A stretch of 64,000 nucleotides of DNA from Palsa-504 sp963790065 (GTDB taxonomy: Bacteria; Actinomycetota; Actinomycetes; Streptosporangiales; Streptosporangiaceae): contig CAWBNK010000006.1 in assembly GCA_963790065.1 (NCBI GenBank), positions 620,001 to 684,000 of the forward strand, given 5' to 3'. The stretch's first letter is position 1. Each line of letters begins with the position of its first letter. The notes beneath the pieces are model-generated. The model searched no databases and was not told the DNA's origin. It worked only from the letters and a program-made list of their open reading frames with translations. Of this stretch, positions 16,564 to 24,562 are shown one piece after another. The translations under genes and the position numbers were made by a program.

Positions 16564-17376
16564 TCACCCCGGGGTCCACCACAGGTCTTCCTGGCGGGAG
16601 CGCCACACCGGGTCGGCCAGCCGGCTCAGGTCCGCCGACGTGATAACCCCGTGCTCGATCAGCAGCCCGACCACCACTTCATCGGACAGCCGTCCGGCCG
16701 CGTCCCCGCGGGGGGCCAGCCCGCGGTCGGCGATCTTCTTCCGCAGGGCCTTGATGTGCTCGGCCACCCGGGCTGACATCAGGTCGCGGAATTCGGCGTC
16801 GGTCTCGAACCGCTCCATCTCGTGGTAGGCGCCGGTCACCTCGAGCGCGCCGCGGGCGATCTCCGGCGTCCGCGGCAGCGGGGTGGTCGCGCTCGGGTCG
16901 AGCAGCCAGGGCCGGCACCACAGCAGCGCGACCAGGAATTGCTTGGTCATCGGATCCAGGTACAGCGGCAGCACGGTGCTGTCGGCGTCCGGCTGGATCA
17001 TGCGGGCCAGCCGGGCCGAACGCGGCAAGCTGACCGTCACCGACAGCGGCTCCCCGTCGTCCAGCATCCCGCGCGAGCCCACCAGAGCCGTGCCCGAGTG
17101 CAGCAGCCAGCCGCCGGTCGGCTCGTCGTCGTCCTCCAGCCGGGGCAGCCGGATCCGGTAGCCCTCGCCCTCCACGTACAGCGCGTGGGTGTGGCTGATG
17201 TTGGTGATCCACGCGCCGGCCGGCATCGCGGTCACGATGCCCGCCCGCCGGGACAGCCCGCGCCCGGCCGCCACGGCCAGGTCCACCTCGGGGCCGCGGC
17301 CGAATACCAGCTGACTGCCCTCGATGACCCGTACTTCCTGACCCGCTGACGTGCTCACGCGCGCGTTCACTGCCAT
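16564..17376 (-). CDS. FHA-like domain protein
   Basis: The 270-residue protein begins MAVNARVSTSAGQEVRVIEG and continues QLVFGRGPEVDLAVAAGRGLSRRAG and ITNISHTHALYV, which follows the strand pattern of a forkhead-associated domain (GR, SR and N/H loop residues), though it is divergent. The C-terminal half (residues about 140-270) is helical and has a winged-helix feel (LSDEVVVGLLIEHGVITSADLSRL), but I cannot name its family. FHA domains bind phosphothreonine, and the gene lies tail to tail with a Ser/Thr kinase gene, with no spacing. Function beyond phosphopeptide reading is unknown. Confidence 0.72.
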   Translation of the reverse strand: MAVNARVSTSAGQEVRVIEGSQLVFGRGPEVDLAVAAGRGLSRRAGIVTAMPAGAWITNISHTHALYVEGEGYRIRLPRLEDDDEPTGGWLLHSGTALVGSRGMLDDGEPLSVTVSLPRSARLARMIQPDADSTVLPLYLDPMTKQFLVALLWCRPWLLDPSATTPLPRTPEIARGALEVTGAYHEMERFETDAEFRDLMSARVAEHIKALRKKIADRGLAPRGDAAGRLSDEVVVGLLIEHGVITSADLSRLADPVWRSRQEDLWWTPG

Positions 17377-17769
17377 GATGCGGTCCCGGAGACATGAAGC
17401 GACATAGGTTCCTGCCTGCAGTATTGCCTGATCGACGGCGGTCTGGACAGTCTAGGCATGATTCTGGCTGCCCGCGTGGGCCGGGGACCCCCGGATTCAG
17501 GGATATCGGGGCGGTAAATGTCCTGGTTAGCTATCAAGCGGCAGGGTGCCGGGCACTGCAGCGGCGGAACGTCCTGCTTCGCGGGTATGGGGGGGCCTAG
17601 TCCGCGGAGCAGCCCGAACCGAGATCTTCAGCCGCCGTAGGCCCGGCGCCCTGCCCGAAGCTCTATTTTTCCCACTCGCCTCCGGGCGCTCTTGACGCGC
17701 TGCCTTCCCTCGTCGCTCCTTCGTCGCTCCTCAGTCCAGGCAGCGCCGCGCCCTTTGGCTCGCGGGGCC
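17377..17769. other. Intergenic region between upp and the FHA-like gene
   Basis: About 390 bp without a supported gene. The right third is copy A of the structured intercistronic repeat. The left part has short A/T-richer patches (for example around 17507-17535) that could hold the FHA gene promoter. I found no tRNA-like fold and no convincing small ORF with a ribosome-binding site. Confidence 0.55.
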
Positions 17770-17773
17770 CTAG
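17664..17773 (-). repeat. Structured intercistronic repeat, copy A
   Basis: Read on the minus strand, the element starts right at the upp stop codon and runs toward the FHA-like gene. Its inner stem pairs GCGCTGCC with GGCAGCGC, the outer stem GGGCGC with GCGCCC, and the loop begins TGGACTGAGGAGCGACGA and holds two GGAGCGACGA units. Copies B, C and D keep the loop while both stems change yet remain paired, as expected of a conserved RNA fold. Confidence 0.8.
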
Positions 17774-18420
17774 ATCCGGCCGAACAGGCGGTCGCCCGCG
17801 TCGCCGAGGCCGGGCACGATGTAGCCCCGCTCGTTCAGCCGTTCGTCGACGGCCGCCGTCACCACCCGCACCCACGGGCCCGCATCGGTCTCCTCGCCGG
17901 CGAAGGCCTCCTCCACCCGGCGCAGCCCCTCGGGCGCGGCCAGCAGGCAGATCGCGGTCACCGAGGCGGCGCCCCGGCTCACCAGCATGTTGATGGCGGT
18001 GACCAGCGTCCCTCCGGTGGCCAGCATCGGGTCAAGCACGAACGTGTCCCGGTCGGTCAGGTCGGTGGGCAGCCGGTCCGCGTACGTGGACGCGATCAGC
18101 GACTCCTCGTCGCGGCGCAGGCCGACGAAGCCGACGTCGGCCATCGGCAGCAGCCGGGTCATGCCGTCCAGCATGCCGATGCCGGCCCGCAGCACGGGCA
18201 CGATGAGCGGGACCGGCCGGGCCAGCTTGACGCCCTGGGCCGGCCCCACCGGGGTGGTGACCGATAGCGGCTGCACCCGCATCTCCCGGGTCGCCTCGTA
18301 GGCCAGCAGCGTGACCAGCTCGGCCGTCAGGCTGCGGAAAGTCGCGGTGTCGGTGACCTCGTCACGCAGCGCGGTGAGCTTGTGGGTGACCAGGGGATGA
18401 TCGACGACGAGCGTGCGCAT
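17770..18420 (-). CDS. upp: Uracil phosphoribosyltransferase
   Basis: The roughly 216-residue enzyme begins MRTLVVDHPLVTHKLTALRD and carries the PRPP-binding motif VLDPMLATGGTLVTAI, the flexible loop RVQPLSVTTPVG and the uracil-binding end YIVPGLGDAGDRLFG. It salvages uracil to UMP. ATG 18420 is preferred because it matches the family N-terminus and has GGGGGAAG upstream; the frame opens six codons earlier. The coding region lies between two copies of the structured repeat (A after the stop, B before the start), so it is probably regulated separately from its neighbours. Confidence 0.95.
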   Translation of the reverse strand: MRTLVVDHPLVTHKLTALRDEVTDTATFRSLTAELVTLLAYEATREMRVQPLSVTTPVGPAQGVKLARPVPLIVPVLRAGIGMLDGMTRLLPMADVGFVGLRRDEESLIASTYADRLPTDLTDRDTFVLDPMLATGGTLVTAINMLVSRGAASVTAICLLAAPEGLRRVEEAFAGEETDAGPWVRVVTAAVDERLNERGYIVPGLGDAGDRLFGRI

Positions 18421-18474
18421 GGCTCTATCTTCCCCCACTTGCCTCCCGGGCGCCCCTTAGGGCGCTCTATTGTC

Positions 18475-18580
18475 TGGCTCGCCTCCGGGCGCCTTTAAGG
18501 CGCCTCCTTCCCTCCTCGCTCCTTCGTCGCTCGTCAGTCCAGGCGGCGCCGGGCGCTCTCCGGCTCGTGGGGCCCCTAGG
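18475..18580 (-). repeat. Structured intercistronic repeat, copy B
   Basis: This copy starts at the stop codon of the IclR gene (TAG within 18576-18578) and ends about 55 bases before the upp start. The inner stem is GGCGCC with GGCGCC and the outer stem GCGCC with GGCGC, so both differ from copy A but still pair. The loop TGGACTGACGAGCGACGA is nearly the same. A fragment resembling the right end of the element recurs at 18438-18468, next to the upp ribosome-binding site. Confidence 0.78.
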
Positions 18581-19388
18581 CCTCGGGGCGGGCCCGGGCT
18601 GAGGCGCGGGAGCGGGCCAGGTCCACCTCGATGCGGCGCGCGGTGGCCAGGAGCGGCTGCAGGAATTCCTCCACGATGGTGCTCAGCGTGCGCCGGCCCG
18701 CGTGGGTGGAGATGTTGATGGCGGCGATGACCTGGCTGTCGGCGTCCCGGATGGGGGCGGCGATCGAGCGCAGCCCCTCCTCGAGCTCCTGGTCCACCAG
18801 CGCCCAGCCCTGGGTCCTGATCTTGTGCAGCTCCCGGCGCAGCGCGGTGGCGCTGGTGATGGTGTGCCCGGTCAGGCCGCGGAGGCTGACGGAGTCGAGG
18901 TAGGAGTCCAGTCGCTCGTCGGGCTGGGCGGCCAGCAGCACCCGGCCCATCGAGGTGGCGTAGGCCGGGAACCTGGTGCCCACGCTGATCGTGACGGTCA
19001 TGATCCGCTTGGTCGGGACGCGGGCGATGTAGATGACGTCGTCGCCGTCCAGCTCGGAGACCGAGGACGATTCGTGCACCTGCTCGACCAGCTGCTCCAG
19101 GTGCGGCATGGCCACCTCGGGCAGGGTCAGGCTGGACAGGTAGGCGTAGCCGAGCTCGAGGATCTTGGGCCGCAGCGCGAACCGGCTGCCGTCGATGCGC
19201 ATGTAGCCGAGCTGGACCAGCGTGCGCAGGAACCGGCGGGCGGCGGCCCGGCTCAGGCCGGTGCTCGCGGCCACCTCGCTCAGCGTCAGCTTCGGGTGGT
19301 CCGCGTCGAAGGCCCGGATCACGGACAGGCCACGCTCGAGAGACTGCACGAAGTCCCCGTCATGACCTTGTTCCTGGGTGTCTGTCAT
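18576..19388 (-). CDS. IclR-family transcriptional regulator (PobR/PcaR-like)
   Basis: The 270-residue regulator has an N-terminal winged helix-turn-helix (FVQSLERGLSVIRAFD, LTLSEVAASTGLSRAAARRFL) and a C-terminal IclR effector domain with TVTISVGTRFPAYATSMGRVLLA and VDQELEEGLRSIAAPIRDA. The sequence is typical of the branch controlling aromatic-acid catabolism. ATG 19388 has GGAGG five bases upstream and is the best start. It is divergent from the aldehyde dehydrogenase and pobA genes, with about 100 bp between them, so it most likely controls them in response to 4-hydroxybenzoate or a related aromatic; this is inferred from context. Confidence 0.9.
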   Translation of the reverse strand: MTDTQEQGHDGDFVQSLERGLSVIRAFDADHPKLTLSEVAASTGLSRAAARRFLRTLVQLGYMRIDGSRFALRPKILELGYAYLSSLTLPEVAMPHLEQLVEQVHESSSVSELDGDDVIYIARVPTKRIMTVTISVGTRFPAYATSMGRVLLAAQPDERLDSYLDSVSLRGLTGHTITSATALRRELHKIRTQGWALVDQELEEGLRSIAAPIRDADSQVIAAINISTHAGRRTLSTIVEEFLQPLLATARRIEVDLARSRASARARPEA

Positions 19389-19435
19389 GCGAGCCTCCTG
19401 CTGGATCCCTGACATCATAGACCTGGCCCCCGTGC

Positions 19436-19459
19436 GTTCGCTTTCTGAACTATCGTTCG
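19436..19459. promoter_or_regulatory. Candidate IclR operator between iclR and aldehyde dehydrogenase
   Basis: GTTCG at 19436-19440 and GAAC at 19447-19450 form a small dyad, and GTTCG repeats at 19455-19459. IclR regulators such as PobR and PcaU bind sets of short inverted and direct repeats in this position. The site lies 31-55 bases upstream of the dehydrogenase ATG. Assignment is by position and symmetry only. Confidence 0.4.
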
Positions 19460-19490
19460 TCTTACGTACATTGGATCATAAGGAGCGGTC

Positions 19491-20948
19491 ATGGCACTCA
19501 TGGACGAGGCGACCTGGCGCGGCAAGATCTACTCCGACGGCTGGACGTCCGGATCCGGCGGCGACGCGGCGGTGATCGAGCCCGCGACCGGCGCCGAGCT
19601 CGGCCGGACCGGGATCGCAGCCCCGGCCGACGTGGCCCGCGCGGCGCAGCGCGCGGCGGCAGCGCAGCCGGCCTGGGCCGCCACCCCGCACAGCGAGCGA
19701 TCGGCCATCTTGCGCAAGGCCGCCGATATCTGGCTGGCTAACGCGCCGGACATCGAGTGGTGGGGGATCAGGGAGAGCGGCAAGATCCCGCCCGCGATGG
19801 GGTTCGAGACCCACGTGGCCACCCAGGAGATCTACGAGGCGGCCACGCTGCCCTCGCGCGCCTACGGTGAGCTGCTGCCCAGCGAGCAGCCGCGGCTGAG
19901 CTTCGCCGAGCGGGTCCCGGTCGGCGTGACCGGCGTCATCGCGCCGTTCAACTTCCCGCAGATCCTGGCCATCCGCTCGGTCGCGCCGGCCCTGGCCCTG
20001 GGCAACGCGGTGATCCTCAAGCCCGACCCGCGCACCGCCGTGTGCGGCGGCGTGGTGCTGGCGCGGGTCTTCGAGGAGGCCGGGCTGCCCGAGGGCCTGC
20101 TGCACGTACTGCCGGGCGGGGTGGAGGTCGGCGAGGCGGTCGTGGCCGAGCCGCTGGTCCGGCTGGTCTCCTTCACCGGGTCCACCGCCGCGGGCCGCCG
20201 GGTCGGCGAGCAGTGCGCCCGCCAGCTCAAGCGGGTGCACCTGGAACTGGGCGGCAACTCCGCCCTCATCGTGCTCGATGACGCCGACCTGGACCGCGCC
20301 GTCTCGGCCGGCGCCTGGGGTTCATTCCTGCACCAGGGCCAGATCTGCATGACCACCGGCCGGCACCTGGTGCAGGAGGCGATCTACGACGAATACGTGG
20401 CCCGGCTGGCGGACAAGGCCGGGCACCTGCCGGTCGGCAACCCGGCCACCGAGCAGGTGGCCCTGGGCCCCCTCATCGACGAGCGGCAGCGGGACAAGGT
20501 GCACGGCCTGGTCCGCGACACCCTCGTGGCCGGCGCCCGGCTGGCCGCGGGCGGCAGCTACGACGGCCTGTTCTACGCGCCGACCGTGCTGGCCGAGGTG
20601 TCCGCGCAGATGCCGGCCTACGCCACCGAGGTGTTCGGCCCGGTCGCGCCGGTGCTCCGCTTCGCCACCGCGGAAGACGCGGCCAAGCTCGCGGCGGACA
20701 GCGAATACGGCCTGTCGCTCGGCATCCTGACCAACGACGTCATGCGCGGACTCGACTTGGCCAGGAAGATCCCGACCGGCATCGTGCACATCAACGACCA
20801 GACCGTGGACGACGAGCCGAACATCCCGTTCGGCGGCCTGGGCGCGTCGGGCACCGGGGCCCGGTTCGGCGGATCCGCCAACCTGGAGGCGTTCACCGAC
20901 ACCCGCTGGGTCACCATCCGCGGCGACATTACTCCCTATCCGTTCTAG
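19491..20948 (+). CDS. NAD(P)-dependent aldehyde dehydrogenase (benzaldehyde/vanillin dehydrogenase type)
   Basis: The 485-residue enzyme has the aldehyde dehydrogenase core: VGVTGVIAPFNFPQ, FTGSTAAGRRVGEQ (Rossmann turn), the general-base glutamate in HLELGGNSALIV and the catalytic cysteine in HQGQICMTTGRHLV. Overall spacing and the C-terminal PNIPFGGLGASGTGARFGG fit the benzaldehyde/vanillin dehydrogenase branch, which oxidises aromatic aldehydes to acids. It has a good AGGAG site before ATG. pobA follows after 21 bp, so its product, if 4-hydroxybenzoate, would be the substrate of the next enzyme. Confidence 0.9.
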   Translation: MALMDEATWRGKIYSDGWTSGSGGDAAVIEPATGAELGRTGIAAPADVARAAQRAAAAQPAWAATPHSERSAILRKAADIWLANAPDIEWWGIRESGKIPPAMGFETHVATQEIYEAATLPSRAYGELLPSEQPRLSFAERVPVGVTGVIAPFNFPQILAIRSVAPALALGNAVILKPDPRTAVCGGVVLARVFEEAGLPEGLLHVLPGGVEVGEAVVAEPLVRLVSFTGSTAAGRRVGEQCARQLKRVHLELGGNSALIVLDDADLDRAVSAGAWGSFLHQGQICMTTGRHLVQEAIYDEYVARLADKAGHLPVGNPATEQVALGPLIDERQRDKVHGLVRDTLVAGARLAAGGSYDGLFYAPTVLAEVSAQMPAYATEVFGPVAPVLRFATAEDAAKLAADSEYGLSLGILTNDVMRGLDLARKIPTGIVHINDQTVDDEPNIPFGGLGASGTGARFGGSANLEAFTDTRWVTIRGDITPYPF

Positions 20949-20969
20949 CTCACTATCGTCAGCTTCGAG

Positions 20970-22167
20970 ATGACTGAACGTACGCGGACCCAGGTCGGCA
21001 TCGTCGGCGCCGGCCCGGCCGGATTGCTGCTGTCTCACCTGCTGGCCCTGCGCGGCATCGATTCGGTCGTGGTGGAGAACCGCAGCCGGGCCTACTGCGA
21101 GGCCAGGCAGCGGGCCGGGCTGCTCGAGGCGGGCACCACCGAACTGCTCCGCGCGGTCGGCCTGGGCGAGCGGATGGACACCGAGGGCCTCGAGCACCGC
21201 GGGATCTACCTGCAGTTCGCCGGGGAGCGGCACCACCTGGACTTCCGCGACCTGACCGGCGGCCGCTGGGTGACCATCTGGGCCCAGACCGAGATCGTCA
21301 AGGACCTGATCAGGACCCGGCTGGCCGCCGGGGCTCAGGTCGAGTTCGAGGTCTCCGGCACCGAGGTGGCCGACCTGGACACCAGCCAGCCGCTGCTCCG
21401 CTTCACCGACGCCGCGGGCACCAGGCACGAGGTGCGCTGCGACGCGATCGCGGGCTGCGACGGGTTCCACGGCATCTGCCGGGAGTCGATGCCGCCCGGC
21501 CTGGTCCAGGTGGCCGAGCGCGGTTACCCGTACTCCTGGCTCGGCATCCTGGCCATGGTGGCCCCGTCCACCGACGAGCTCATCTACTCGCGCCACGCCC
21601 ACGGGTTCGCACTGCACTCCATGCGCTCCCCGCAGGTCGGCCGGCTGTACCTGCAGGTCCCCGCGGACGAGGAGATCGAGCGGTGGCCCGACGACCGGAT
21701 CTGGGACGAGCTGCGGGTCCGGCTGGGCGTACCGGGCTGGGAGCTGAAGGACGGGCCGATCGCGGAGAAGGCCATCTCCCCGATGCGCAGCTTCGTGGCC
21801 TCGCCCATGCGCTACGGCCGGCTGTTCCTGGCCGGCGACGCGGCGCACATCGTGCCCCCCACCGGAGCCAAGGGCCTCAACCTGGCCCTGGCCGACGTGA
21901 CCGTGCTGGCCGAGGCGCTGACCAGCCTGCTGCTGCGCGACGACGCCGGGCCGGCCGACGCCTACTCGGACGCCTGCCTGGACCGGGTTCTGGCGGGCCA
22001 CGCATTTTTCCTGGTGGATGACGTCCATGCTGCACGTGGACCCGCATCCGGATCCGTTCGGGGCCGAGCTGCAGCTGTCCCAGCTGCGCTACGTGGTCAG
22101 CTCCCGGGCGGCCGCCACCACCCTGGCCGAGAACTACACCGGTTACTTCCCGATCCGCTGGTCCTAG
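20970..22167 (+). pseudogene. pobA: 4-hydroxybenzoate 3-monooxygenase, single-base frameshift near the 3' end
   Basis: The first 340 codons encode a clear PobA: FAD-binding VGIVGAGPAGLLLSHL, QRAGLLEAGT, DG motif CDAIAGCDGFHGICR and LFLAGDAAHIVPPTGAKGLN. The enzyme hydroxylates 4-hydroxybenzoate to protocatechuate. At 21988-21989 one extra T (GGGTTCTGG where GGGTCTGG is expected) shifts the frame. Removing it restores the family end, RVWRATHFSWWMTSMLH to SRAAATTLAENYTG, with a stop at 22165-22167 and a normal length of about 398 residues. As read, the frame instead runs into a 15-bp tandem repeat and ends at 22349. Either a recent mutation or a sequence error. Confidence 0.88.
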
Positions 22168-23628
22168 CGCCGCCCGCCTGGGTCCCCGGTAACCCGGGAC
22201 CCGGTAACCCGGGACCCGGTAACCCGGGACCCGGTAACCCGGGACCGGTAACCCGAGGCCCAGGTGATGCCGCGGGCGCAGGGCCCGGGCCAGCAGAGCA
22301 GAAAGCGCCGCGGCGATTCCGGTGTCGGTCAGCGACAGCGGCGCGGTGAAGCTGCGCTCGCTGCCCAGCAGGTGCAGCGCCCACAGCCGGTGCCGCAGCG
22401 TGTACAGCTCGGTCCGCACCGCGCTGGCCAGGCCCGTGCTGCGGCCCGAGGCCCAGCCCTCGACGCCGTGCATGTCGGTCAGCATGCTGGTCAGCTCGTC
22501 ATAGCCGGTCGGCCCGCTGGTCAGGATGACCAGCAGCGCGGCTTCGCGGACGGCGACCGAGAAGTCGGGCTGCGGTCCGTCGTCGGGCCCGATGAGCGCC
22601 GCGGTGCCGATGTGCCACCTGGCCGCCGGGTCCGCGGCCATCAGCTTGCCCGTCTTGGTCAGCACCAGGCTGGTCCGGCTGCGCCGGATGGCGCCCATCT
22701 CGCTCTGCGCCATGCCGCGCAGCGTGTGCAGCGGGAACACGTCCATTTCCTGGCGCAGCGTGCCGACCAGCTGCTCCCGCCAGCCGAACGTGTCCACCGC
22801 CTCGGTGACCAGGGCAGGCGCGATGTAGTACCGGGCGGTCAGGCGCAGCCCCTCGTCCGCGTGGCCGAGCAGCCAGCGCAGCGTGGGCAGCGGGTCGTCG
22901 GGCAGCGCGGGCGGCTCCAGCAGCCGCGGGATGAGGCTGCGGGCCAGCCGGGATCGCTCTCCCGGGCGGCCATGCGCCCAGGCGTCGATACGCTCGGCGC
23001 TGATCCGGCCGAGCCAGGTGTCCGCGCCCGGCGCGCCATCAGGCACCGGCTCCGCTTCCTCGCCGGTCTGGGCCGCCAGGGCCAGCGCCACCTCGTTCCG
23101 GCCGGTCAGCCAGCGGTTGACCAGCTCGGCGCGCCTGGTCCGCCAGCCGCGGGCGCCGACGCACAGCTCGCCGGAGGCAAAGGCCAGCTCCAGGGCGGCC
23201 GCGCAGGCGTCGTAGGCCGCGCGCTCCTGCGGGCCCATGACCGATCCCCAGGCCAGTAGGTCAGTGTCGGGCGGCGCCGCGTTGGACTCCTCGATGGCCT
23301 CGGTGTAGGCGGCTATGCCTTCCTCGTGCCCGTCCGAGTAGGCCGTGATGATCTTCTCGGTCCCCGCCGACGCGCAGACCCCCGCGTAGCGATCCAGGCC
23401 CGCCAGCAGGAACAGGCGGCCGAGGGCCTTGGCCACCCCGACCCGGCCCGGTGTCGACATCGGCCACTTGACCGGGAGCGCGTACCACAGGAACTCCTGC
23501 AGGCGCAGCAGCGAGATCGTCTCCAGGCCTTCGTCACCGGTCAGCCAGGCCAGGGCGGCCTTGGCGTCGCCGGCCGCCTCGGGGTCCTCACGCGTGAGGG
23601 TCTCCAGCGCCTGGCGCTCGGTCATCAT
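21877..23628 (-). CDS. Hypothetical protein with extended C-terminus
   Basis: This leftward frame encodes about 583 residues; roughly the first 450 look like a real soluble, Leu/Ala-rich helical protein (LRLQEFLWYALPVKW, LVLTKTGKLMAADPAARWHIG). The segment LTKTGKLMAADP recalls the C-terminal domain of some pRiA4b ORF-3-type proteins, but I do not claim the family. From about residue 455 the frame passes through the 15-bp repeat (VPGYR repeated) and then antisense to pobA, so the true or ancestral stop was probably near 22260. The start among ATG 23628, 23625 and 23676 is uncertain because none has a clear ribosome-binding site. Confidence 0.62.
   Translation of the reverse strand: MMTERQALETLTREDPEAAGDAKAALAWLTGDEGLETISLLRLQEFLWYALPVKWPMSTPGRVGVAKALGRLFLLAGLDRYAGVCASAGTEKIITAYSDGHEEGIAAYTEAIEESNAAPPDTDLLAWGSVMGPQERAAYDACAAALELAFASGELCVGARGWRTRRAELVNRWLTGRNEVALALAAQTGEEAEPVPDGAPGADTWLGRISAERIDAWAHGRPGERSRLARSLIPRLLEPPALPDDPLPTLRWLLGHADEGLRLTARYYIAPALVTEAVDTFGWREQLVGTLRQEMDVFPLHTLRGMAQSEMGAIRRSRTSLVLTKTGKLMAADPAARWHIGTAALIGPDDGPQPDFSVAVREAALLVILTSGPTGYDELTSMLTDMHGVEGWASGRSTGLASAVRTELYTLRHRLWALHLLGSERSFTAPLSLTDTGIAAALSALLARALRPRHHLGLGLPVPGYRVPGYRVPGYRVPGYRGPRRAALGPADREVTGVVLGQGGGGRPGADHVAQLGQLQLGPERIRMRVHVQHGRHPPGKMRGPPEPGPGRRPSRRRPARRRRAAAGWSAPRPARSRRPGPG
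22185..22256. repeat. 15-bp palindromic tandem repeat between convergent genes
   Basis: Four full units of CCCGGTAACCCGGGA (22185, 22200, 22215, 22230) plus a partial fifth lie between the repaired pobA stop and the 3' end of the leftward gene. The unit is close to palindromic and its length is a multiple of three, so it contains no stop in several frames on either strand. Confidence 0.9.
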
Positions 23629-23773
23629 GCGCACAGTCTGCCGCAGGCCGACGCACGCGGCTAGTGCATGCCGCACAGTCCGGGCCGCGACCGGCTGCTG
23701 GCCTGCGACGAAAAAGCTCCGGTTCGGGGCCGGCGGCCGCGAGGACCCGGCCGGGGTCGGGCATCATAGTCGG

Positions 23774-24562
23774 GTGCCAGGAATCTATGACGAGCCCGAG
23801 TTCTACGCGGCCGCGTGCGCCTACCGCGACGTCCCGGTCGAGGTGGACGCGCTGCTCCGGTGGTCGGAAAAGCACCGCGGCGCCGCCGCGGGCCCGCTGC
23901 AATCGGTGCTCGAACTCGCCGCCGGACCCGCCGAGCACGCCCGTAACCTGGCCCGTCGCGGGCTGGCGGCGACCGCGCTCGACCTCAGCCCGGCCATGTG
24001 CGCGTGGGCCGGGGACACGGCCGCCCGGGACGGGGTCGGCCTGACCGTCGTCCAGGCCGACATGCGCGACTTCAGCATCGCCGGCTCGTTCGGCCTGGCC
24101 ATCACCATGCTCAACTCGCTGTGCCACCTGTTCACCCTCGACGACATGATCCAGCACCTGGCCGCGGTGGCCCGCCATGTCGTCCCGGGTGGCCTGTACA
24201 TCGCCGAGCTTGCGCATCCCGCGGACTTCTTCGCCGCCGAACGCCGGACCAGCAGCGAGTGGAGCAGCCAGACCGCCGCCGGCACGGTCAGCGTGCGCTG
24301 GGGCGGACCCAAGGACCAGATCGACGCGATCACCCAGATCACCAGGGAGCACGTCAGCGTCACCTACCGCAAAGACGGCGGCGCCGTCCGCACGGTCACC
24401 GACGTGGTGCCGAACCGGTTCTGGACCGCCACCGAACTGGCCGCCGCCATCCGCCTGGCCGGCGAATTCACCATCGTCGCCTGCTACGGCGACTTCGACG
24501 CCGACTCCCCGCCCGACGCCCCCGAAGCCTGGCGCCTCATCCTCGTCCTCCGCCGCACCTAA
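23774..24562 (+). CDS. Class I SAM-dependent methyltransferase
   Basis: The 262-residue protein starts at GTG (MPGIYDEPEFYAAACAYRD). It has the Rossmann-type SAM site: motif I VLELAAGPAEHARNLARRG, an acidic end of strand 2 at ALDLSP, motif II VVQADMRDF and the post-motif LNSLCHLFTLDDMIQHLAA. These suggest a small-molecule methyltransferase; the substrate cannot be read from sequence. It stands alone, and its stop overlaps the stop of the leftward EamA gene by a few bases. Confidence 0.85.
   Translation: MPGIYDEPEFYAAACAYRDVPVEVDALLRWSEKHRGAAAGPLQSVLELAAGPAEHARNLARRGLAATALDLSPAMCAWAGDTAARDGVGLTVVQADMRDFSIAGSFGLAITMLNSLCHLFTLDDMIQHLAAVARHVVPGGLYIAELAHPADFFAAERRTSSEWSSQTAAGTVSVRWGGPKDQIDAITQITREHVSVTYRKDGGAVRTVTDVVPNRFWTATELAAAIRLAGEFTIVACYGDFDADSPPDAPEAWRLILVLRRT

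Noticed and set aside
17377..17663. A tRNA or other small RNA gene in the upp-FHA gap
   Set aside because: I could not form a cloverleaf or find a T-loop GTTCGA-type sequence.
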